From: Amphimedon queenslandica
Lineage: Eukaryota > Porifera > Demospongiae > Haplosclerida > Niphatidae
DNA length: 64,000 nucleotides
Reading direction: 5' to 3'
NCBI RefSeq assembly: GCF_000090795.2
Contig: NW_003546245.1
Location: forward strand, 478,380-542,379
The notes beneath the pieces were generated by a model, which did not search any database, was not told where the DNA came from, and saw only the letters and a list, made by a program, of their open reading frames with translations. The position numbers and the translations under genes were made by a program. Positions 55,404-64,000 of this stretch are shown piece after piece. Within the stretch, counting starts at the first letter, position 1. Each line of letters begins with the position of its first letter.

Positions 55404-58212
55404 GTATTTATTTTTTTATTTTTTTAGAGCCACTGAAGAATACTGATGACGAACTGATAAAAGCAGTAAGAAATATTGATATTATTGCACACTTAAAGGA
55501 TTCTAAAATTCTTTCTTTCTTTACTTAGTGTTTATACGAGTCGGTTGAATTGTTGGATTTATTGTGTTCCTTAAAAAGGCGAGTAATCCACGAGGTACTG
55601 GCAACAGTTAAAACCTTATTTACTCGTATATCACAAGATGAGACCTACACTAGAGTACTGCTGGCTCTCGTCAAATTCTTTATTAATCATGGTGAGTGGG
55701 TGTGATCTATTATTATTGATATTATTATTCAATTACATGCACTTACTGTAGGTGAATCTGAATATAGCTACGAACCATCAGTTCAGACATTTTTTGGTGA
55801 CGTACTTAGCAATAAATTCAATGAGTGAGTGATGAAAATTTACTATAAGTACATGTACTACTTGTACATCTTAAAAATGGCTCCATACCTAAAAATACCC
55901 TGTACAGGGCATTTTGTCAAAAATGGCAAGGAGAGAATTCTCCATTTTTATAATTTTTTCTGATACATATACATGTTTTTATGCTGTGTTTCAAGTTTGA
56001 GCTGATTCCGATTATATTTGGATTTTTTATGAATTTTTAAAGTTGCTCCAAAATCGGACCAAAGTCCCTGTACTATAGTACAGTGTCTCAAGCCAAATTT
56101 TGCCAAAAATGCCTAGATGAGAATTTTCCCTTTTTATAAATTTTTCTGATGCATATACATGTTCTTATGCTGTGTTTTAAGTTTGAACTGATTCTGATCG
56201 TATTTGGATTTTTTATGAATTTTTTAAGTTGATCCAAAATTTGGTCAAATTTTGTCAAAAATGGTTCCAAGACTGATTTCTCATTTAATACATGTCTGCA
56301 TACATGTACATATTAATAAGTGTGTTTCTCACTTGTAGTCCTGGGATAGCCTATGATACTGTTGATTTCTGTATTTCTAATTTGGAGAAGCTGTGCAGCT
56401 CTACATCAATCCTTACCAAATATTTCCCCAATCTACTTAAGGTAAATCATCTGTGATCAATCATCAGAAATCAGTGATTAGATCAATCAGTGATCAGAAA
56501 TCAGATCAATCAATCAATGATGTCAATGTGTTGTTTTTTCACTTTTTCAGATTCTTGCCTGGTCACCGTCAACATACATTTCAGAGTTTGTTGAGCTCTT
56601 GCCAGCTTTTATCAGTGAGACAACTGCATCTGAGGTTAGAGAGAGAGTATAATCCAGACCTTCACTTCTATTTTTCATATTTTTAGGTTCTACACAGTTT
56701 GTTGGATCTACCTTGCCTCTCTGCTGTCTTAACTGCCAATTACCTTCTAACTAATGGTACATACATTGCATGCTGCTGTACATCATGAATAGTGTCTATT
56801 GTTGCTAGTTCCATTGGCTGTTGAGCAAGGTCTGCTCCCTCAATACACAAAGTGTTTGCTAGCATTGCAGGATCAGACTCATAAGCTAATGTTTGGACAT
56901 TTTCTAAGAGTTGAGAGTGGCAGAGGAGACACCATTGACAGGTATTGAGGATGCACAGCACAAAAAAACACGCAATCTTACTTTTTCTCTTCTCTTGTCA
57001 AGGTTGAGTTATATGCATGAGATATTGGAAGATTTCAATGGTCACTTGAGAGTAGTCAGTGCTGGTGATGTAGTCCCTTTATTGCTAAAGTGAGAAGAGT
57101 GCAACTCTACAAATGTTGGAGCTATTAATCTTTTTTGCTACAATTTTTTCACCTCCAGGATGTTCTTTAAAGTGGTAATACATTTTGGTTCAAAGACTCT
57201 TCTCTCTGAACTATTCAATGTTCTACTTGAGAGAAGTCTCTGCCTTTTCGACATTCCTTCGTACAATGATGAAGTCAGAAAGTAAATATTTTTTTTATTT
57301 TGAAATAAAGCTCCCAACTTTCACTTCTCTCTCTCTTTCTCAGAGTTGTTGCCGAGAAAATGGTCGACATATTCAAAACCCATCCTTCATTGTTGGTAGA
57401 GAAGTCTCACGACATTAATGAAGTCCTAATGAACCTCAGGACACTAAAGGCAGGCGGAGGAGAAGTCTATCTTCACTTGGTAAGAGATCAATGGATTCCA
57501 ATTAATGTCTGTCACCTGATACTCATGTGGTGTTTCCAGGTATGGATAGTGGGAGAGTTTGCACACACTGGGTATGACTCAAGATGTTCAGCAGCTCTTC
57601 TCTCTAAATTCTTTGAAGTAAGACATCAATTAATTTACAATAAATACATCTTACATGTACATATGCACTGCACTACAACATCTTTTTTTAAATTTTTTAA
57701 ATGCATGCATAAAAGTACAATTAAAATATCTTTCTCTCCCTCCCAGACGTTAGAGATGGTTGGTTATGAGATATCGCAGCACATTGGTCAGTTCAGTGGT
57801 TACACTGTCCGTTTGATGATGGTACTAATGAGCACGTTAGCTAAGCTAGCCTCACGTTGTCAGGATCTAATACCACGCGCTCTGCTATCACTCAACAAGA
57901 TTGTTAATCAGAGCATAGTAAGTCAATCGCCTCCTCCTCCTCCTCATTCTCTCTCTCTCTTATTTATTTTAGCAAAATATTTCAGCTGTTTCTCATCGAA
58001 AGCTCATATTCACGAGAATGAGTGAGCTCAGTAATATATTAAAAATGCCGAGTGTTGCATCAGCTGTTCTTACTCCTCCCCCCAACTGTTGCAACCCTGA
58101 GGAGGTCCTACGTCAGATGAACATTGCTACCATAATGCAGTCCACTACTTCATTAATATCTGGAAACAATCTGCCAGCCACTGTCACGCTTTCACCTACA
58201 GCTGCTACTTGA
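53250..58212 (+). CDS. AP5Z1: AP-5 complex subunit zeta-1
   Basis: ATG 53250 encodes MAAPEDVLYLEA. Helical-repeat exons follow: LVLASVTKYNR, ILAAAILRELSPLQK, VKEIDGSTAQDIFTILSIG, LLNIKAFSMLRRWIL, LALVKFFINHGE, YFPNLLKILAWSPSTYISEF, LLDLPCLSAVLTANY, VWIVGEFAHTGYDSRC and TLAKLASRCQDLIPRA, then MSELSNILKMPSVASAVLTP near the end. Each has a direct counterpart in human AP5Z1 (for example FPNLFKFLAWNSPPLTSEF and TKLASRSQDLIPRA). The protein is a solenoid subunit of the late-endosomal AP-5 adaptor that partners SPG11/SPG15. TGA is 58210-58212. Two repeat arrays sit in its introns (53830-54180 and 55870-56290). Confidence 0.95.
53830..54190 (+). repeat. CTATAG-centred family, hybrid array in AP5Z1
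   Basis: Two subtype 1 units with the junction AAGGCTATAGCCCATGG near 53999. The third junction reads CCCTGTACTATAGTCCATGC near 54160, which joins a subtype 2 left arm to a subtype 1 right arm. Confidence 0.85.
55870..56290 (+). repeat. CTATAG-centred family, subtype 2 array in AP5Z1
   Basis: Two units around CCCTGTACTATAGTACAGTG near 56065-56084, where one arm base no longer pairs. It lies in the intron before the exon at 56339. Confidence 0.85.
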
Positions 58213-58446
58213 TCACTTTTGGACAGGGTACACGTACATGTACATTGCTATCATTGAAAATAATAATAATAATGGTTATAAAAATAAGTGCTCTCTAACA
58301 GGTAAAAATTATTATTATTATTATTAAAGACTGACTATAGTTTAAAATTTTTATATATTATTATTATACTGTAATGTTATCTTTTGTGTGGTTTTGTGTT
58401 TAAAATTTTGCTGTCTGCTAACAAATAGATATTTTCATTCTGTTGT

Positions 58447-61400
58447 CTACCATACAAGTGCAGGCTCATCTCCCCCTTTTTCCTTGTCATCTTCTCCTCC
58501 TTTTGATTTCTTCTTTTTGATTGATCTCTGCTGCTTCTCTTTCTTCTTCTTTTCCTTTAGCTCCTTCTTCTTCGCCTTCTCTCTCTCTTTCTCCTCCTTC
58601 TTGCTTGCTTTTGTCTTTTTTCCTGTGCTCTTCTCTTCAGATTGCACCGGTACATTTATGTCATCTGAGTCTTCCTCAGCTCCTCTGCCTCCTCCAGTCT
58701 CTGTCATTGGTGTATTGATTTCATCAGAGTCATCAAACCCTCTACTGTCAACTCTAGCAAACCTGTCCAGTTTTACTGGCTCTATTGGCTGTAGGCTTTC
58801 TTCATCTGTACCTGCAGTGTACATGAAATAATGAATAAATGCAAGTAAAAATGTGCCAATCTTTTGAAAATGTACATAGCCCATGCTTTTTCTAAGAGAC
58901 TTTCCCCGATACATATTGATGCTCTAACACTGCCTGTTTCTTGATATTACCAAGAGTACATATATACCTATGTCATCTTCTTCAGCTGGTAGAGGAGGTG
59001 GTAGGGAAACTTCCTCTTCATCTTGCAGTTCGGTAGCGTACGGGTTGGTTCTGTTGATAACCTCATCAGTTGGATATACTCCAGGTGGGGTTGCAACTGG
59101 CTCAGACTCTTCCCAATCAACTATAAAAGGAAATAAAAATGATGAAAGCAGTGTAGTATTAGATCATTATTTTAATGTTAACTTTGTTCATTTGGCGTGA
59201 GGTCTGGAGGTAAGTCCTGAGGTGGTAATGGTGGCTCTTCTTCTTCTTCTTCTTCTTCTTGAGAGAACTGAGTTGGTGGTAATGGAGCAGATCTAACTCC
59301 ATCAGTCTGCTCATCTTCATCATAATCATCATCAAATGAATCCCAACTCTATGGAATAAAGGGCATATTGTGTGTACATGTATATGAAATGCATGTATGA
59401 TATATATGCTATACCTCTCTGCTGTATCTATAAGACTCTCTCTGTGATTGAGGCTGGGATGGCAGTTGTGATGGAGGATGAGGAGGTGGTATAACTCTTT
59501 CATCCCAGGACTCCTCATCATCTGAAGGAGGTGAAGCATGAGCTGCTGCAGGTGCTGGAGGAGGACCTGATGGATAGAATATGTCATCCATGTCACTAAT
59601 GTCACTGTGTTCATCTTTATGGGGTACTACTGGGACTGATGTTGGTACAGGGTCTCCTGTCACCTTCTTTTTGCTCTCTGTTTCTTTCTTCTTGCTACCT
59701 TTTTTGCTTTTTTCTTTCCCTCCTTTACTGTCTCTTTTTCCTGACTTTTTGCTCTTCTCTTCTGCCTGGACCACTTCTTCTCTTACTTCTGCTTCTACTG
59801 TTATCTTTGTCTCTTTCAATTTTCTGTTTTCTTCACCTCTCCTCTCATCTCGTTTCTCTTCCTTTCCTTTCTTTTCCTCCCTTGCTGATTTTCTGCTTCT
59901 TCCTTCTTCGCTCTCTCCTCCATCACTCTCCATTGTCAAACTTGTTGCCAGCAATGGCTCTTGACTTGATTCACGTTGGGGTCTGCCTGACTTTCTCTTA
60001 GTCTTGGCAGCTGCTTTAAGTCGTATTGATTCCTTGGCCTCCATACCTCTTGTATTGAGTGTGACATTCTTCAGAAGAGTCAACACACTTGCCATATTTG
60101 GTCTCTCTCTTTCACGTTTCCAGCACTTCATCATTATAGCAAACCTATAAAATAGAGTGTATATGTATAGGTATATTAACAATAACTTACAGTGCACACA
60201 ATGGATCAAATGTTGGGACTGGATTCCTCAAGTTGCAGTATTCTCTTCTAGCCACTTGCTCTATGACCTCTTCATCTGTCATGTCTGGGTATGGCTGCTC
60301 AGCAAATGTACTCACTTCCCATAGTGTAATGCCAAATGACCTATAAACACAGATTAGAATCAGCTCAAAATTTCCATAAAGCACAAAGGCGTTGATATGT
60401 ATAAAAAATGTAACATAAATTGAGAGTTTTATAGAGTGCAAAAAGCTTATAGCTCATGAAAATGATCATAGTTCAACCATTATATGCATAGTATATTAAT
60501 TTATACCATATGTTGCTGGCTGTGGTTTCTTTGGTTGATTTTATCATTCCCTTTACTTCAATAAAGACCTCTGGAGCCATCCATCTTATTGGCCATGCTG
60601 TTTGACCTGGTGTTCTTGAATAATAGTCTCCCTATAGAAATTAAATTTTATAAAGCATTAAGGAATGGGGCCAAGGGATTAACCCTAAAGAGCTGTCTTG
60701 ATAGTCCATAGTCTCCAACTTTAATTCTGTTATTAGCACACACAAGACAGTTCCGTGCAGCAAAATCACTGAAAAACACCAATGATAAAGTTATTTATAA
60801 GTATAGTATATATACTTACCTGTGTGTGATGGAGTTTTCATGGAGATAGTTCAGTCCTTCTGCCATCTCAATTATCATTTGTAATAGGCTGCCGTCTTTT
60901 TTCATCATTTCCATGTGTGACCTTTTATTGATAAGGAATGTTTTAAAGTTTCCATTGGCACAGTCTTCTAGGACAATCAGCATATTGTCACTGTCCACAC
61001 ACACTCCAAGCAAATGAAGAACATTGTCGTGTTTCAGATTCCTACATAATAGTAATAATAGTAATAATAGTAATAATAGTAATAATAGTAATAGGATTAT
61101 TATGCATACATGAAAGAGTAATAGAATATATACTTCTTACCTCATCTTTTCTGCTGGTTCTAAGAAATCTTCAAGTTCATCCTCAGTTGCATTTCTGTGG
61201 CTTTGCTATTGGAGGAGAGCAATAATAATGCAGTGTTAAAATATTGTTTTCGCATATATATATACCTTTACTATAACATCAGTGACTCTCTCATTTGGTA
61301 GTACATCACTTGCTAAGCCTTTAAAAACCTACAATAAGTTTTAATGAGTGTGTATGCATATAGGCCTATACTTTTCCAAAGCTCCCTTCTCCTATCTCTT

Positions 61401-63252
61401 TCATAAGCTGGATCTTTCTAGATGGCATTTCATACTCTTCCATAAAATTGTCTCTGGGCTCTTCCTCACTCTCCTCCTCCTCCTCCTCTTCCTCCTCACT
61501 CTCTTCCTTCTCCTTTTGTCTCTCCTCATAGGTAGGCTTGTGTACAATAGGTTCCTCTTGTTTCCTAGTTTCTTGTGCAGTAGGAGTCTTTTTAACAACT
61601 TGTGAGTAAGTGTAATCATCATCTGCTGGATTGTATGATGAAACTTGTGGGCTGGTTTCTCTCATTTCCATTTCATTGTTGCTATGGTGTAGTTTGGAAC
61701 GACTCCCAGATGAGTAAGTATTCCTACTAGGTTGATAGGAACTGCCTGACTCAAGATTTCTCTAAAAATATCAAGATATCAATACACAATGCATTACAAT
61801 TATTCTATGCATACTTCATTAACATTATAGTTTCCTTTGCTTTCTTCATCTCCATTGCATTTCTTACGTATTTTATACACAACGATGCACAAGGCTATCA
61901 GTACTATTATGATCAAAGTCCCACCACATGCAACCAGTAATCCAAATATTGCTGAGAATGGAAGCTCTGTTGGTGGCCAGAGCGTGACACAGTTTTGTGT
62001 CACTGTCTCTGGGGCAGAGACCTCATCACAGGAATTGATGGTACTAGTTTGATAGCAGGAGCCACACAAGCCTGGATTGGAAGGGCCAAGGCATCCAACA
62101 CCACTCTGACAGGAACTGTGACAAGTTGTAGAAGCTGTGAACAATACAAAAAGAGTTGTGGTTTAGTCATGAATGTCATTAGTATTATTTAGAGCAACCC
62201 ACGATAGCCTTGTGTAGTTTCATGCATTTATAAATAGCTTTACAATTTCCATTATGTAACCAACACTAACTGTGTGGCTTTATTCAATAAACAATAAAAA
62301 TTTTTGTAAGGGCAAGAGCCCTGCTATTATTTATTATATTTATGAACTACTGAATATAACTGACATAAATCTTACCACAAGTTGAATAATTCCCATTGCC
62401 CTGTATATTGAGTGTTGGGACTCCATTTCCACCCCAAGTGAACTGCCAACTGTATTGAGTGTTTAACTTGCTTCTCCAGTCAATCCCCTTGTCTCCTGTA
62501 GAGTAGCGTGACTCATACGACCCATAGCTCCATCTTGGATAGCCACTATAGCACAACTGTGTGTTTCCTTCAATGTGAACCGTCCCATAATTTATTGTGT
62601 CTAGCGATTGAAATCCACTGATATCGGTTAGTATTGGATTATACAATATCCTCAATGCATGACCATTGACTAATTGGTTCCCTTCTATTGATATGAGGTT
62701 TGTGAGTCCCCTTATACTTCCCAGTGAAGGATTGTAACTGATTGATACATAGTTGCTAATCCTGTTGATCTGTAGAACGTCGATCGAATGCAGGAGCTGG
62801 TTTTGTGCTATTTCCAAGCTACCAACAGTTCCCAGTATGAGTCCAGCAATGCTTCGCAAGCCTGTGTTGTAGTATATTCGCAGTGCTCCCTGTATTTGTG
62901 TAAGCCTTGGTATGTTAGGAAAGACAGAGAGAGTGTGACAGCATTGGACTATAAAGGATCCTGTGATTGCCTGTAGATTGCTCAGTGCTGAGAAGTCAGT
63001 TATTGTGCAGGACCGGGTACAGAACTGGTCTCCCATCACTAGACTCCCGTTTATTTGCTGGCAGTTTGAGAATACGTTGAGGTCCGTGTTGCTGTAAAGT
63101 GTATTCTGAGGTGCCTGACATACTGTGGAAGTTAAAGAAGTAGATATGATGCACTATGCAATTGATCTAATTGTTAATGACTTACTTGGTTGTCCAAGGC
63201 TAAGACATGCTATGGACAAAATAAGGAGACCAATAGAAACGTTTGTATTCAT
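58447..63252 (-). CDS. Receptor-type kinase: L-domain ectodomain, TM, lemur-kinase-like catalytic domain
   Basis: The signal peptide MNTNVSIGLLILSIACLSLG starts at ATG 63252. A receptor L-domain (about 62378-63122: NCQQINGSLVMGDQ, LQAITGSFIVQ, LTQIQGALRIYYNTGL, TNLISIEGNQLV) and a short Cys-rich segment (CHSSCQSGVGCLGPSNPGLCGSC) precede one TM helix (AIFGLLVACGGTLIIIVLIA). After an acidic juxtamembrane region the kinase has GEGSFGKVF, VIVK (Lys), FLEPAEKM (helix-C Glu), HRDFAARNCLV and VGDYGLSR (DYG instead of DFG), then RWMAPEVF, SNIWSFGITLWEV and QPYPDMTDEEV. DYG, SNIWS and QPYxxxxDEEV are lemur (LMTK/AATK) kinase marks. The tail is long, Lys/Glu-rich and Pro-rich. Stop is 58447-58449. An ordinary sponge-expanded RTK is the alternative. 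Confidence 0.8.
58855..58930 (+). repeat. Fragment of subtype 1 unit
   Basis: TAGCCCATGCTTTTTCTAAG followed by CCGATACATATTGATGCTC. It lies in an intron of the receptor kinase. Confidence 0.6.
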
Positions 63253-63503
63253 TTTGTTCCCCTGCTTCATTCAAAACACTGAGCCCCGCCCTATTTTTTT
63301 TGCTGCAAAAAAATTTTGGGCGTGGCACGCGAGAATACGCCCTTCTCTTTTCGCTGAGAAGACGCGCGCTCTTTCTTTTTTCTAGTTTAGGAGTAAACTG
63401 AAGGGCCTTTTGGCTTGCTAAAAGTTTTTTTAAAGTGAGGCAAATGCCAATACTTATAAATTAATTGCAGGAATAGCTGCAGCTCTTGTAGGCCCGGAGG
63501 AGG
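63253..63503. promoter_or_regulatory. Divergent promoter of the receptor kinase and the dynein heavy chain
   Basis: 251 bp with GCCCCGCCC near 63282, GGGCGTGGCA at 63318-63327 and an ACGCCC near 63337. It is G/C-rich against an AT-rich background. Confidence 0.5.
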
Positions 63504-64000
63504 ATGGCGGACGATGAACAAGATGGAGGAGCTGGTGATCCTAGAGTCGAAGCTCTGCAGCAGTACACGCTGAAAACTATGAAACTCAAAAATGACAAAT
63601 GGGCTAAGGTATAATAGCTGGCATTTGCATGCATCTGTAACTCAATCTCTTTTCTTTTCAGATGATGAGTCAAGAAGATAATCTGGTCATAATCAATGAG
63701 TTCCTTGAACGCAATGATAGAAGGATGCTTGTCATTTATGTCAGTCAAAATGGCCAGCTTGCACCAATGACAACATTCCCCACTGCTGCTAAAGCAAAAG
63801 CTGTCTATTTCATCAAACGTCAGCCTGAGGCTATCAAAAAGGAAAACGTCAAATCTCTGCTCATGGTTGGAGACCTGTCCCACGTCCCATTGGATCAGCT
63901 CTCCTACTTAGTTGAATCTGTAAGACTTCATAATTTATAATTATCATTATAATGTGTATGTTCTCTCATTCTCAGATTCTTATTCCACTTATTGCAAACT
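63504..64000 (+). CDS. Outer-arm dynein beta-type heavy chain, N-terminal exons (partial)
   Basis: ATG 63504 (MADDEQDGGAGDPRVEALQQ) begins exon 1 (63504-63612). Exon 2 (63661-63919) gives MMSQEDNLVIINEFLE, RRMLVIYVSQNGQLAPM, AKAVYFIKRQPEAI and LLMVGDLSHVPLDQLSYLVE. Exon 3 begins at 63976 with ILIPLIAN and runs off the window. The extreme N terminus of the DNAH9/DNAH11/DNAH17 group has the same pattern (a Lys/Leu-rich helix, LVV...GQL, K-x-LFF/VYF-x-K, GDL...PLEQL, VLLP-LLAN). This would be an axonemal outer-arm motor for flagellar beating. The choice among the three paralogues cannot be made from about 130 residues. It is divergent from the receptor kinase, with 251 bp between start codons. 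Confidence 0.8.

Noticed and set aside
59639-60001. Hydrophobic plus-strand frames opposite the kinase tail
   Set aside because: Ser/Phe/Leu-rich strings are the antisense of the Lys/Glu-rich C-terminal tail of the receptor kinase.

Overview
The window looks like nuclear DNA of a demosponge, most likely Amphimedon or a close relative. The evidence is an AT-rich, very compact layout with many introns of only 43-60 bases, animal genes (lemur-type/receptor tyrosine kinase, p101-type PI3K subunit, axonemal dynein), an intronless lineage-specific 7TM receptor, and abundant ATT/TAA microsatellites. Species assignment is inference. There are two runs of N (30778-31493 and 42188-42237).

Layout, left to right: the 3' part of a large unrecognised protein (+, 1-6676); two TMEM104-type transporters head to head (-, 7132-9236; +, 9531-11622); SNX8 (-, 12069-16273) head to head with diacylglycerol kinase epsilon (+, 16427-19368); a p101/p84-type PI3K regulatory subunit (-, 19746-28628); an intronless 7TM receptor (-, 29511-30638); the ribosome-biogenesis factor PWP2 (+, 32012-42305); a secreted CUB protein (+, 42761-44162); MED11 (-, 44766-45664) head to head with a USP36/42 deubiquitinase (+, 45781-51053); METTL25B (-, 51104-53184) head to head with AP5Z1 (+, 53250-58212); a receptor-type kinase with an insulin/EGF-receptor L domain and a lemur-kinase-like catalytic domain (-, 58447-63252); and the first exons of an outer-arm dynein beta heavy chain (+, 63504 to the window end).

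Most genes are in divergent pairs with 65-300 bp between start codons. Nearly all of those gaps carry a GGCGTGGC/GCCACGCC box, and several carry CACGTG. Introns hold tandem arrays of short non-autonomous DNA-transposon-like units whose junctions are near-perfect palindromes centred on CTATAG.

The most notable points are: (1) a duplicated PWP2 promoter plus first exon bracketing the 7TM gene, which suggests the receptor was inserted between a formerly head-to-head PIK3R5-PWP2 pair; (2) a near-identical 3' tract shared by two otherwise diverged TMEM104 copies, suggesting recent gene conversion; (3) the L-domain plus lemur-like kinase combination; (4) compensated base changes in the intronic palindromes. 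Several genes act on phosphoinositides, diacylglycerol or endosomes (SNX8, DGKE, PIK3R5, AP5Z1), but nothing in the sequence shows this is more than coincidence.
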